A DNA stretch of 64,000 bases from Carboxylicivirga caseinilyticus. GTDB lineage: Bacteria > Bacteroidota > Bacteroidia > Bacteroidales > Marinilabiliaceae. Each line of letters starts with the position of its first letter. Position 1 is the stretch's first letter. The translations under genes were made by a program, and so were the position numbers. This document shows positions 55,140 to 63,913 of the stretch, piece after piece. The stretch lies in assembly GCA_025499705.1 (NCBI GenBank), contig JAFMVE010000004.1:154991-218990 (forward strand), written 5' to 3'. The notes beneath the pieces were generated by a model, which worked only from the letters and a program-made list of their open reading frames with translations, did no database searches and was not told where the DNA came from.

Positions 55140-58127
55140 ATGCAAAACAAAGGAGCAATAAGACTATTTGCCATTCTTTTGGCGTTAGTCAGCTTATATC
55201 AACTATTTTTTACTTACAAGACACGAAGTGTTGAGGCCGATGCAAAGGCTATTGCGGGTGGTGATCCGAAAATAGAGTTCGCTTATTTAGACTCCATTAA
55301 AAACGAAACAGTATACAGTTTCTTTTGGTTTCGTGATTATACTTACCAGGAGTGTAAAGAGCGTGAGATAAACTTTGGTCTTGACCTTAAAGGTGGTATG
55401 AACCTTATCCTTGAGGTGAAGGTTTCAGATGTTGTTCTTGCTCTGTCAAACTACAACACTGACGAAACTTTCCGTGCAGCTTTGAAAAAGGCTGAAGAAA
55501 TGGAAAAAACTAGTTCTGAAGACTATATCACACTTTTCGGACAAGCATATCAGGATTTGGATGGAAATGCACAACTTGCAACCATTTTCAATACCATTGA
55601 ATTGAAAGAAAAAGTAAGCTATAACTCATCTAACGAGGAAGTCTTAAAGGTAATCAGAACTGAAGCTCAGAGTGCCATCGACAATGCTTTTAATATCCTT
55701 CGTACTCGTATCGACCGTTTTGGTGTTACTCAGCCCAACGTTCAAAAGCTTGAGAAAGCAGGACGTGTATTGGTTGAATTACCGGGTGTTACTGAGCCTC
55801 AAAGGGTACGTAAGTTATTGCAGGGAACCGCAAGCTTAGAATTTTGGGAGACTTACGAAAACGGTGAATTATTCCAATATCTATTTCAGGCTGACTCAAA
55901 GGTTCGCGAATTAGAAGAAGCAAAAAAACCTGTAAAAGAAGAGGCTGTTGAAACTGCAAGTGAGACAACTGAAGCAGACAGTGATCTATCATTATTAGGT
56001 CAATTAGATAACGATAGTACTTCTATTGATTCATTAGCTACTGATACAAAATCGTTGTTTAGTTACTTGCAACCAAATTATGGCCAACAAGGACCTTTCC
56101 CTGGACCTGTTGTTGGTTTATCTCTTGCTCGTGATACTGCTGAAGTGAATAGCTATTTACAGAATTCTGTTGTAAGAAGCTTATTCCCTAAAGACGTTAA
56201 ATTCTTCTGGACAGTTAAACCTGTTGATCAGGAGTACATGAAGTCACGTTTCCCTGAAGCTAACGAAAAAGAATCTGCATTCCAGTTAGTAGCTATCAAA
56301 GTTAGTACGCACGATGGACGTCCTCCTTTAGAAGGGGATGTAATTACTTCAGCACGTAGTCAAACTAACCAACGTGGACAATTTGAAGTATCAATGAGCA
56401 TGAACGCTGAAGGTGCTAAAACCTGGGCTCGCCTAACAGGTGCTAATATTGATCGTAGTATTGCCATTGTTTTAGATGGCTATGTATATAGCTTCCCAAC
56501 TGTTAATACAAAAATTGACGGAGGAAGTAGTCAGATTACGGGTAACTTTACTCCTTCTGAAGCAGAAGACTTGGCAAACATTCTTAAGTCAGGTAAATTA
56601 CCTGCTCCAGCTCGAATCGTTGAAGATACTGTAGTGGGTCCTTCTCTGGGCCAGGAAGCTGTTAACAGCGGTTTCTCATCTTTCATATGGGCATTTATCA
56701 TCGTACTTGTTTATATGTTATTGTACTATGGTTATCGTGCTGGTTGGGTAGCTGACTTCGCTCTTATTTCTAACATGTTCTTCATTTTAGGAGTGCTGGC
56801 ATCTTTTGGTGCAGTATTAACACTTCCAGGTATTGCAGGTATTGTGCTTACCATTGGTATGTCGGTTGATGCGAACGTACTTATCTATGAGCGAATCAAA
56901 GAAGAAATGAGATCTGGAAAAGGAGTTCAATTAGCTATTAAAGATGGATATAACAATGCCTTCTCTGCAATTATTGATGCTAACGTTACAACTTTCTTAA
57001 CGGGTATCATACTGTTCGTATTTGGTACAGGACCAATTAAAGGTTTTGCTACTACTTTAATGATTGGTATTGCAACATCATTCTTCTCAGCAATTTTCAT
57101 TACTCGCTTGATTTTTGAAAAAATGTTGGATAAGAAGAAAACTCTTATTTTCGATACTTCAATAACAAGAAACTTGTTTGCTAACATGCACATTAAATTC
57201 CTTGAAAAGAAAAACATTTTCTTCATCATTTCAGGAATTTTGATTCTGGCTTCTGTTGGTTCATTGGCTACTCGTGGTTTAAAACAAGGTATTGATTTTA
57301 CCGGAGGACGAACTTTTGTAGTTCGTTTTGATGAGCAGGTTTCTTCTGTTGATATTCAAAAATCACTTACTGCAGTATTTGACGAATCAAATGTTGAAGT
57401 AAAACAATTCGGTAACGAAGGTAATCAGGTGCGCATCGCAACTAACTTTATGGTTGACAACAACGATGACAACACTGATAACCTAGTTGAAACTAAATTA
57501 TACGAAGGTCTTACCTCATTCCTTGGATCTGATGTTGATCAGGAAACTTTCTTAACTGATTACCGAATGAGTTCTCAGAAAGTTGGGCCAACTATTGCAA
57601 GTGATATTAAGAGAAATGCCAGTTTGGCAATTATCTTCAGTTTACTTGTTATTTTCTTATATATCCTTGCCCGATTCAGCAACTGGCAATTTGGTTTAGG
57701 AGCATTGGTTGCTTTGGTTCATGACGTGTTAATTGTATTAGGTATATTCTCATTGACCTATTCATTCATGCCTTTCTCATTGGAAATTGACCAGGCATTT
57801 ATTGCTGCAATCCTAACCGTAATTGGATATTCCATCAACGATACTGTGGTTGTATTCGACCGTATCCGTGAGTATTTCAAACTTCATCCAAAACGTGATA
57901 AAGTTGAAGTTACAGATGCAGCATTAAACTCAACTGTAAGCCGTACAGTAAATACATCATTAACTACCTTTATTGTGTTGTTAATTATCTTCTTATTCGG
58001 TGGCGAAGTAATTCGTGGATTTGTATTTGCATTGATGATTGGTGTTGTAGTAGGTACCTACTCTTCATTATTCATCGCAACTCCAATTGCTGATTTCTTC
58101 CTAAAGGATAAAAATCAAAAGAAATAA
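55140..58127 (+). CDS. secDF: SecD-SecF fusion protein translocase subunit
   Basis: 995 aa. The SecD half (about 1-665) has FGLDLKGGMNLILEV at the first periplasmic domain. The P1 region carries an acidic, low-complexity insert (about 260-310). IVLTIGMSVDANVLIYERIKEE lies in the fourth membrane helix. The SecF half (about 680-995) has GIDFTGGRTFVVRF and IGYSINDTVVVFDRIRE. These are the proton-driven motor regions that help pull proteins through SecYEG. The fusion is usual for Bacteroidota. Strong terminator follows. Confidence 0.95.
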   Translation: MQNKGAIRLFAILLALVSLYQLFFTYKTRSVEADAKAIAGGDPKIEFAYLDSIKNETVYSFFWFRDYTYQECKEREINFGLDLKGGMNLILEVKVSDVVLALSNYNTDETFRAALKKAEEMEKTSSEDYITLFGQAYQDLDGNAQLATIFNTIELKEKVSYNSSNEEVLKVIRTEAQSAIDNAFNILRTRIDRFGVTQPNVQKLEKAGRVLVELPGVTEPQRVRKLLQGTASLEFWETYENGELFQYLFQADSKVRELEEAKKPVKEEAVETASETTEADSDLSLLGQLDNDSTSIDSLATDTKSLFSYLQPNYGQQGPFPGPVVGLSLARDTAEVNSYLQNSVVRSLFPKDVKFFWTVKPVDQEYMKSRFPEANEKESAFQLVAIKVSTHDGRPPLEGDVITSARSQTNQRGQFEVSMSMNAEGAKTWARLTGANIDRSIAIVLDGYVYSFPTVNTKIDGGSSQITGNFTPSEAEDLANILKSGKLPAPARIVEDTVVGPSLGQEAVNSGFSSFIWAFIIVLVYMLLYYGYRAGWVADFALISNMFFILGVLASFGAVLTLPGIAGIVLTIGMSVDANVLIYERIKEEMRSGKGVQLAIKDGYNNAFSAIIDANVTTFLTGIILFVFGTGPIKGFATTLMIGIATSFFSAIFITRLIFEKMLDKKKTLIFDTSITRNLFANMHIKFLEKKNIFFIISGILILASVGSLATRGLKQGIDFTGGRTFVVRFDEQVSSVDIQKSLTAVFDESNVEVKQFGNEGNQVRIATNFMVDNNDDNTDNLVETKLYEGLTSFLGSDVDQETFLTDYRMSSQKVGPTIASDIKRNASLAIIFSLLVIFLYILARFSNWQFGLGALVALVHDVLIVLGIFSLTYSFMPFSLEIDQAFIAAILTVIGYSINDTVVVFDRIREYFKLHPKRDKVEVTDAALNSTVSRTVNTSLTTFIVLLIIFLFGGEVIRGFVFALMIGVVVGTYSSLFIATPIADFFLKDKNQKK

Positions 58128-58144
58128 TAAATTTCAATTATATG

Positions 58145-58173
58145 AAGCCCCATTGCTTTAAGCTTTGGGGCTT
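58145..58173 (+). terminator. Terminator of secDF
   Basis: AAGCCCCA/TGGGGCTT 8-bp stem with an inner GCTT/AAGC stem, followed by TTCTTTTTTATA. Confidence 0.8.
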
Positions 58174-58207
58174 TTCTTTTTTATATAGCATTCAAGTTCT
58201 AATTTAT

Positions 58208-58215
58208 TATCTTTG
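58208..58215 (+). promoter_or_regulatory. Candidate -7 element of tatA operon
   Basis: TATCTTTG matches TAnnTTTG, 19 bases before the chosen tatA start. No convincing -33 element. Confidence 0.35.
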
Positions 58216-58233
58216 AATTTCAAATTAACTTGT

Positions 58234-58656
58234 ATGATGAATTTGTTATTTATTTCAGGCGGTGAGATACTTATTGTAGGGCTTGTTGTCTTATTGTTGT
58301 TTGGAGCTAAAAGCATTCCGGATGTAGCCAGAATGCTGGGAAAAGGAATGAATGAGTTCAAACGTGCATCCGATGAAATCAAGAGGGAATTAAGAGATCA
58401 AACCAGTGATATCAGAAGAGACATTAGCGAGGCACGGACATTTGTTAATGATGAAGTTAAAGATGTACAAAAAGCTGTCGACACAGATTTATCTGTTGAT
58501 GATGATCCATACAATTTGAAAGAAGCTGAAAAACAAGATAAAGACCAGCCTGAAGTAAAAAGTACCAAAAAGAAGATTAATCCCATAGATAATACACCCG
58601 ATGGAAAAGCAGAGGGTGATGGACCCATTTCCCGAGAGGATGTTATCGAAGAATAA
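58234..58656 (+). CDS. TatA/TatB-family twin-arginine translocase component
   Basis: 140 aa from the ATG at 58234; the frame opens earlier only with TTG. The short N-terminal helix (GGEILIVGLVVLLLFGAKSIP), the FGAKSIPDVARMLGKG hinge and the following amphipathic helix (KGMNEFKRASDEIKREL) are the TatA/B hallmark. A long acidic, Lys/Asp-rich tail (about 60-140) follows. It forms part of the pore that exports folded proteins. No TatC is encoded in the window. TatA and TatB cannot be separated with confidence. Followed 9 bases later by a cation antiporter gene. Confidence 0.88.
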   Translation: MMNLLFISGGEILIVGLVVLLLFGAKSIPDVARMLGKGMNEFKRASDEIKRELRDQTSDIRRDISEARTFVNDEVKDVQKAVDTDLSVDDDPYNLKEAEKQDKDQPEVKSTKKKINPIDNTPDGKAEGDGPISREDVIEE

Positions 58657-58665
58657 ACAAATCAT

Positions 58666-59598
58666 ATGTTATCATTTGTGTTGTTAATAGCAGGCTTTGT
58701 TCTGCTTTTTTTTAGTGGAGATTGGTTGGTGAAGGCAAGTGTTAATCTGGCCCGCCATTTTAAAGTTTCTACACTTGTTATTGGAATTACGGTTGTTGCA
58801 TTTGGTACATCTGCACCTGAATTAATTGTTAGTTTAAGTGCAGTATTTAGCGATTCTTCTGATATATCAGTGGGTAATGTTATTGGCTCAAACATTGCCA
58901 ACATAGCATTGGTATTGGGCCTGGTAGCCATTATTTTTCCAGTAAAGGTCAAAAAAAATAATATATGGATTGATTGGTTGGTAATGCTAATCGCGTCTTT
59001 GGGGCTATTAATTGCTAGTCTAAACAACGTAATCTCATTCTATGAAGGTGTTGTTTTTTTAATATTACTTGCTTTATACCTGGTTTGGTCTGTATGGAAA
59101 AGCCGAAGAGATACAAAGCAGCAGGAAAACATTCAGGAACCTGCAATGAGCATTTCAAAGGCATTTGGTTTCTTTTTACTCGCTACAATTGGATTATATT
59201 TTGGTGCCGATTGGTTAGTGAAAGGTTCAAAAGCAATTGCAATTAGTTTTGGAATCAGTGAGAGAGTGGTTGGATTGTCACTTGTTGCTCTTGGCACCAG
59301 CATCCCAGAACTGGCAACATCACTTATAGCCGCATTAAAAAAAGAATCAGATATATCAATTGGCAATATAATTGGCTCAAATATTTTCAACATCTGGGCA
59401 GTTTTAGGAACCACTTCTGTCATCAAACCACTTAAGGTTAGTGATGCAATGCTTCATGTTGATTATAAATGGATGATTGGTGTTGCCATTCTCTTATTTG
59501 TTTTATTATTACCTCTCTCCAAAGGAATTATAAACCGTTGGAAAGGAAGCCTGTTATTTATTGTCTACGCTATTTATATTTACATTTTGTTTTTCTGA
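58666..59598 (+). CDS. Ca2+/Na+ antiporter of the CaCA family (YrbG-like)
   Basis: 310 aa, 10 predicted membrane helices in two inverted halves. The duplicated alpha-repeats carry the cation-binding signature: [18 protein letters not shown] (about 41-58) and [17 protein letters not shown] (about 205-221), each with a conserved Glu. Probably exports calcium in exchange for sodium or protons; no regulatory domain is present. Its stop codon shares bases with the lolD start (TGATGATG). Confidence 0.9.
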   Translation: MLSFVLLIAGFVLLFFSGDWLVKASVNLARHFKVSTLVIGITVVAFGTSAPELIVSLSAVFSDSSDISVGNVIGSNIANIALVLGLVAIIFPVKVKKNNIWIDWLVMLIASLGLLIASLNNVISFYEGVVFLILLALYLVWSVWKSRRDTKQQENIQEPAMSISKAFGFFLLATIGLYFGADWLVKGSKAIAISFGISERVVGLSLVALGTSIPELATSLIAALKKESDISIGNIIGSNIFNIWAVLGTTSVIKPLKVSDAMLHVDYKWMIGVAILLFVLLLPLSKGIINRWKGSLLFIVYAIYIYILFF

Positions 59599-60269
59599 TG
59601 ATGGTACATTGTTCTGACATTAAAAAAAGCTACGGCAGCCTCGAAGTGCTAAAAGGAATAGATCTTTCGATAGAGAAAGGTGAAGTAGTTTCCATTGTTG
59701 GAGCGAGTGGCGCTGGAAAAACTACTCTCCTTCAAGTATTAGGTACCTTGGATAAACCTGATTCAGGAACTATTCAAATTGATGGAGAGAATGTATTGAC
59801 AATGAATGAAAAACAATTATCACGTTTCAGAAACACTAAAATTGGATTTGTTTTTCAGTTCCATCAGCTATTACCTGAATTCACTGCTTTGGAGAATGCT
59901 ATTTTACCTGCCCTTATTAATGGTACAAATAAAAAGCAGGCTGAAAAAAAAGCAAAGGAATTATTAAGCTTTCTTAGCCTCGACCATCGTCTCGAACATA
60001 AACCTTCAGAACTCAGCGGTGGAGAAAAACAGCGTGTGGCCGTTGCCAGAGCATTGGTTAATAATCCTTCAGTGGTATTTGCCGATGAACCTTCAGGGAA
60101 CTTGGATTCGCATAATCAGGAAGAACTTCAAAAATTATTTTTTGACCTTAGAGCTGAGTTTAATCACACATTTGTTGTTGTTACACACGATTATCACCTG
60201 GCTCATATGTGCGATAGATTGATTGATATGAAAGACGGACTGATTAATGGATCTAATCATGAATCTTAA
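59598..60269 (+). CDS. lolD: LolD-like lipoprotein-releasing ABC ATPase
   Basis: 223 aa from the ATG that overlaps the antiporter stop; the frame extends upstream inside that gene but without family sequence. All ABC motifs are intact: Walker [11 protein letters not shown]-loop [12 protein letters not shown], signature [15 protein letters not shown], Walker [13 protein letters not shown] and H-loop VVTHD. The [14 protein letters not shown] block is typical of LolD. Its partner permease is not in the window, so it may energise LolCE encoded elsewhere. Confidence 0.85.
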   Translation: MMVHCSDIKKSYGSLEVLKGIDLSIEKGEVVSIVGASGAGKTTLLQVLGTLDKPDSGTIQIDGENVLTMNEKQLSRFRNTKIGFVFQFHQLLPEFTALENAILPALINGTNKKQAEKKAKELLSFLSLDHRLEHKPSELSGGEKQRVAVARALVNNPSVVFADEPSGNLDSHNQEELQKLFFDLRAEFNHTFVVVTHDYHLAHMCDRLIDMKDGLINGSNHES

Positions 60270-61023
60270 CGAGATTAAAGATTTTCTTGATGAAAAAGTC
60301 CTAAAATATAATCAACCCAGGTTTATCGAGAATGATCCCATCCAGATTCCACATCTCTTTAAACAAAAACAAGATATCGAAATCGCGGCTTTTCTTGCTG
60401 CATCTATTGCCTGGGGGAAGCGAGACCAAATAATAAAGAGCTCACTTAAAATCATGAATCTTATGGATAATGCTCCATATGATTTCATTTCTAATGCTTC
60501 TTCTTCTGACCTGCATCGTTTTGAGGAGTTTTACTACCGCACATTTTCATCGGTTGATTGCATCTATTTCATAAAAGCATTAATGCAAATATATCAAAAA
60601 CATGGCAGCATAGAGAATGTTTTTAATGATGGATACCAAGCTGGTGGAATCAAAGAAGCAATATCCGGTTTCAGAAAAGTATTTCTAAGCTTTAACTCAC
60701 CCTTACGGTCCCATAAACATGTTGCCAATATTGAAAAAGGAGCTTCAGCTAAACGCATAAACATGTTTTTAAGATGGATGGTTCGCAATGATAACAAAGG
60801 TGTTGATTTTGGTATTTGGCATACAATTTCGACAAAAGATTTATTACTTCCTTTGGATGTACACACTGGTAATGTTTCTCGCAAATTAGGCCTTCTAATG
60901 CGTAAGCAAAATGACATTAAAGCCGTTGATGAAGTTATGAATTATCTAAGAATGTTCGACTCCAACGACCCCGTTAAGTACGATTTTGCTTTATTCGGAT
61001 TAGGTATTGAAGAAAAATTTTAA
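60259..61023 (+). CDS. TIGR02757-family protein
   Basis: 254 aa from the ATG at 60259, which gives the family's usual N-terminus ([18 protein letters not shown]); an ATG at 60247 is in frame. It has conserved blocks [41 protein letters not shown] and [19 protein letters not shown], with a C-terminal [10 protein letters not shown]. The family is uncharacterised; its fold may be related to DNA-glycosylase-like helical proteins (weak inference from [12 protein letters not shown] and PLDVHT). It overlaps the end of lolD and its stop is 1 base before the next start. Confidence 0.85.
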   Translation: MNLNEIKDFLDEKVLKYNQPRFIENDPIQIPHLFKQKQDIEIAAFLAASIAWGKRDQIIKSSLKIMNLMDNAPYDFISNASSSDLHRFEEFYYRTFSSVDCIYFIKALMQIYQKHGSIENVFNDGYQAGGIKEAISGFRKVFLSFNSPLRSHKHVANIEKGASAKRINMFLRWMVRNDNKGVDFGIWHTISTKDLLLPLDVHTGNVSRKLGLLMRKQNDIKAVDEVMNYLRMFDSNDPVKYDFALFGLGIEEKF

Positions 61024-61024
61024 A

Positions 61025-61744
61025 ATGGCAAATAACTATTTCCAATTTAAACAATTCAGAATTAACCAGGATAAAGCTGCCATGAAAGTTGGAACTGATG
61101 GCGTTTTATTAGGAGCTTGGGCAGCAATCGAAAATGCTCAAACGATTCTTGATGTTGGTACCGGCACCGGCCTAATTGCGTTAATGGCAGCTCAACGAAA
61201 TACCAGCGCTGAAATTATTGCAATAGATATAGATGAAAATGCATGTGAACAGGCATATGAAAATGTCCAATGTTCACCCTGGTCTGACAGAATTACTGTA
61301 ATACATTCTTCTATACAGGATTTTGCATCAACAAATGAAAACATATTTGATTATATCGTTTCTAACCCACCATTTTTTAATAAAAGTTTAAAATCCGAAA
61401 ATACAGCCAGAAACCTAGCCAGACATACAGACAGCCTGAGCTATGAAGAATTATTTCATTGTTCAATACAATTGAGTTCTCCCGCAGCCACACTAGGATT
61501 GATAATCCCTCACTTATTGGAAAAAGAAATTATTAGCATAAAAAACTATTACGATTATAACCTTTCAAGAATTCTTCGCGTAAAAGGGGATATTAATAAA
61601 CAGATTGTCAGAAGTCTTCTTGAATTCAATCTTGGCAAAGCAACTAATTTTAATGAAGAAATAATTTACATTGAAAAAGGTAAGCGCCATGCATATTCTG
61701 AAGAATACAAAGCACTAACACGTGACTTTTATTTGACATTTTAA
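61025..61744 (+). CDS. tRNA1(Val) (adenine37-N6)-methyltransferase-like (TrmN6)
   Basis: 239 aa from the ATG at 61025. Class I SAM methyltransferase with motif I LDVGTGTGLIALMAAQ (about 44-59) and the catalytic SNPPFF (about 114-119) used for N6-adenine methylation. The N-terminal FRINQDKAAMKVGTDGVLLGAW block is specific for the YfiC/TrmN6 family. It probably modifies tRNA-Val at A37. Cotranscribed with lolD and the TIGR02757 gene. Confidence 0.88.
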   Translation: MANNYFQFKQFRINQDKAAMKVGTDGVLLGAWAAIENAQTILDVGTGTGLIALMAAQRNTSAEIIAIDIDENACEQAYENVQCSPWSDRITVIHSSIQDFASTNENIFDYIVSNPPFFNKSLKSENTARNLARHTDSLSYEELFHCSIQLSSPAATLGLIIPHLLEKEIISIKNYYDYNLSRILRVKGDINKQIVRSLLEFNLGKATNFNEEIIYIEKGKRHAYSEEYKALTRDFYLTF

Positions 61745-61804
61745 GTTTACAGATTAATTAAATTAATATTTTTTGTTAATTTGGTGGACATAAAATCCGT
61801 AAGA

Positions 61805-62380
61805 ATGGGAAAATTACGTTATAATAATAACGAATTACTGGAAGGTGTTTATAACCGGGACAGCCGTATAATAAAATATATTATGGGGTTGGTGTGGGTG
61901 CCTGTGCGGGATTTAGTCCTTCAAAATAGTGGAAAGGAAGATGATGCAATGAACTTGATTCAGGAAGGATTTATTGCCATCTATACAAAAACCGAAAAAC
62001 CACAATTGACAGCCTCTTTTACTACTTACTTCTATGCTATATGCCGTAACATATGGCTAAATGAATTACGCATCAGAAAAAAGGAAAGTTCAGTTCTCAA
62101 AAATATTGAGAATGCAGTAGTTATAACTGAGGAGGTTGATGAAGAACAACTGTACGAAAAAAGAAGACAGTTATATCTAAAGCACTTCAAAAATATCTCT
62201 AAAGTTTGTCAGGATCTGCTTAAACTTGTTTCTAAAGGTTTTTCAAACGAAGATATTACTGCCGAACTTGCATTTAGTTCTTTACAATATATGAAAAACA
62301 GAAGAACTCAGTGCAATAAGAAATTATTGGATATGATTAAAGAGGATCCTCAATATAAAGCATTAAAGTATGGATTATAA
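61805..62380 (+). CDS. Sigma-70 family RNA polymerase sigma factor, divergent
   Basis: 191 aa from the ATG at 61805. Region 2 is recognisable by EDDAMNLIQEGFIAIYTKTEKPQL and TYFYAICRNIWLNELRIRKKE (about 45-95). Region 4 is weaker: VCQDLLKLVSKGFSNEDITAELAFSSLQYMKNRRTQC (about 140-175). The promoter-contact helix differs from FecI-like factors. It overlaps its downstream neighbour by 11 bases, as expected of a sigma/anti-sigma pair. Targets unknown. Confidence 0.82.
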   Translation: MGKLRYNNNELLEGVYNRDSRIIKYIMGLVWVPVRDLVLQNSGKEDDAMNLIQEGFIAIYTKTEKPQLTASFTTYFYAICRNIWLNELRIRKKESSVLKNIENAVVITEEVDEEQLYEKRRQLYLKHFKNISKVCQDLLKLVSKGFSNEDITAELAFSSLQYMKNRRTQCNKKLLDMIKEDPQYKALKYGL

Positions 62381-63101
62381 TGACAGATTTTTAGATTTTC
62401 TATCAGGAGAACTCTCTGACGAGGATCAAAATAAATTATCTGAAGAACTTAATAATAATAAGGAGCTTCAGGAGGATCTGCTTCTTCAAAAAGAGATCTT
62501 ACACACCATTAAAATGGGGGATGATGATACCATGGATTTCAGAAGCCAACTTAAAGATATTGGTAATGACTTTCTTGAAGATAAAAAATCAACATTCCGT
62601 ATTCGCCCAATGTATTGGATTGCTGTTGCATCAGTGATTACTATTTTCTCTATAAGTACATTCTTGGGATTGCTTAGTAATGACCGTTTCATGGGCGATC
62701 AAATGTTCATGGAATATTACGAACCTTATGGCATTAATATTAACGTTAGAGGCCATAATGATTTTACTGAAATAGATAAAGCCATTGAATTATATCAATC
62801 TGGAAATACTAAGAGTGCTTTAGATGAATTTCAACGACTAAAAATAGACAACTCTGAAATGTCAGGTTTTTTCTCAGCTCTTTGCCAAATAGAACTTGGA
62901 AATATTATAGAAGCTGAACGCGAGCTAGAATTGATAAGTAAGGATGCCGTATTCTACTCCGAGCATATTGATTGGTATCTTTCGCTATGCTATTTAAAAC
63001 AGGAGAAACTACCAGAGGCAAAAGCATTATTTCAACATATTGCCGAAGGGAATAACGAATATGCTGATAAAGCTATAAGAATACTGAAAAAGTTAAAATA
63101 A
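62370..63101 (+). CDS. Membrane protein with TPR-like repeats, probable anti-sigma partner
   Basis: 243 aa. N-terminal cytoplasmic region (1-70, MDYNDRFLDFLSGELSDEDQNKLSEEL) resembles zinc-free anti-sigma N-termini. One membrane helix (about 88-107, YWIAVASVITIFSISTFLGLL) is followed by an extracytoplasmic part with three TPR-like units (IDKAIELYQSGNTKSALDEFQRL, SALCQIELGNIIEAERELELI, CYLKQEKLPEAKALFQHIA). It overlaps the sigma gene, so I infer it restrains that factor and senses something outside the membrane. No known anti-sigma zinc motif. Confidence 0.7.
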   Translation: MDYNDRFLDFLSGELSDEDQNKLSEELNNNKELQEDLLLQKEILHTIKMGDDDTMDFRSQLKDIGNDFLEDKKSTFRIRPMYWIAVASVITIFSISTFLGLLSNDRFMGDQMFMEYYEPYGININVRGHNDFTEIDKAIELYQSGNTKSALDEFQRLKIDNSEMSGFFSALCQIELGNIIEAERELELISKDAVFYSEHIDWYLSLCYLKQEKLPEAKALFQHIAEGNNEYADKAIRILKKLK

Positions 63102-63124
63102 TAGAACTAAAATATTCATTGAAG

Positions 63125-63152
63125 ATACCCTTACATTACAAAGTGAGGGTAT
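63125..63152 (+). terminator. Terminator of the sigma/TPR operon
   Basis: 10-bp stem ATACCCTTAC/GTGAGGGTAT with one G-T pair, then TTTTTTTATT. Confidence 0.8.
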
Positions 63153-63349
63153 TTTTTTATTATTTCTTTAAAGTAATAAGACAATTTTATATTTAGATGA
63201 CAGAACATTCTAGTTTAATCTATACTTCAGTTAGTATAGTCAAATGAATTAATTTAATCCCTTTTTACTAAACAACGAAATTAGGTGAGAAGATAAGAAC
63301 AATAATTTCTCAATAATAAAACGGGCGAATAGTTGCCAATAGCTACTAA

Positions 63350-63670
63350 ATATATCCTGATATAAAGAAAGCCTACCTATTATCCAAATAACTTTATGAA
63401 ATCTATAATAGCCTTATGACACCAGATATAGCCAGAATGAAGCTGGCATTATGGTTTAATGAGATAGAACAATCTGGTTTTGATGCTTTCTCAACTATTC
63501 GAAGAACTTTGGAAGTGCATTATGATACCATAATCAATTACTTTAATGGCAGAAGTACCAATGCTGCAGATGAATCATTCAATGCTAAAATTAAAGACTT
63601 CAGAAGACAATTCAAAGGTGTGGTTGATGTGAAGTTTTTCTTGTATCGTTTATGTAAAATTTATGCCTAG
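63350..63670 (+). pseudogene. Broken ISL3/ISAon1-type transposase, C-terminal remnant
   Basis: The C-terminal end of a DDE transposase: ARMKLALWFNEIEQSGFDAF, then RRTLEVHYDTIINYFNGRST, then NAADESFNAKIKDFRRQFKG and FFLYRLCKIYA, all typical of ISL3/ISAon1 family ends. In the same frame the homology continues upstream of the ATG at 63416 as YPDIKKAYLLSK-stop-LYEIYNSL, with TAA at 63389-63391 where CAA would fit. The N-terminal two-thirds are missing. No terminal inverted repeats could be assigned. It lies next to an rRNA operon. Not functional. Confidence 0.8.
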
Positions 63671-63744
63671 ACCCAGAATTTGGTTCTGATCCATCCTTTA
63701 TTTGATCCAGTAAACGATAAACTTCATAAACCGTTAAACGCAAA

Positions 63745-63775
63745 AAACCCGTTGCTCTGATTGAACAACGGGTTT
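63745..63775. terminator. Hairpin terminator beside the transposase remnant
   Basis: Perfect 10-bp stem AAACCCGTTG/CAACGGGTTT with an 11-base loop, flanked by A run and TCTT. Confidence 0.65.
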
Positions 63776-63786
63776 CTTCCAAAAAA

Positions 63787-63851
63787 GGGTGGCCCACGAT
63801 AGCCCACGATAGCTATCGTGGCGTGGCTACTCTCACACTTCTATGTGAGAG
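63787..63851 (-). other. Possible 5S rRNA 3'-end remnant with palindromic insert
   Basis: Outer sequence AAAAAAGGGTGGC and TGGCTACTCTCACACTTCTATG closely match the flanking end and 3' part of the real 5S gene (AAAAAAGGGCGGC and CTACTCTCCCACTTCTACG at 63908-63945), with only a few changes. Between them a 29-bp insert (63794-63822) holds a perfect 18-bp palindrome CCACGATAGCTATCGTGG (63804-63821) and an extra half-copy. GTGGC is repeated on both sides (63789-63793 and 63823-63827). The right end also forms the stem CTCTCACA/TGTGAGAG (63830-63851). Confidence 0.5.
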
Positions 63852-63874
63852 AAACCTAATTTCTTTTTACAAAA

Positions 63875-63904
63875 AAGAGTAACTACTTTGCAGTAATTAC
63901 TCTT
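63875..63904 (-). terminator. Terminator of the rRNA operon
   Basis: On the minus strand AAGAGTAA pairs with TTACTCTT, extended by TACT/AGTA with one mismatch, then a T run (CTTTTTTG). It lies about 10-12 bases past the 5S 3' end. Confidence 0.75.
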
Positions 63905-63913
63905 ATTAAAAAA

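Noticed and set aside
63612..63797. 61-codon minus-strand ORF beyond the transposase remnant
   Set aside because: It is the reverse frame of the remnant plus a terminator; its sequence has no family features.
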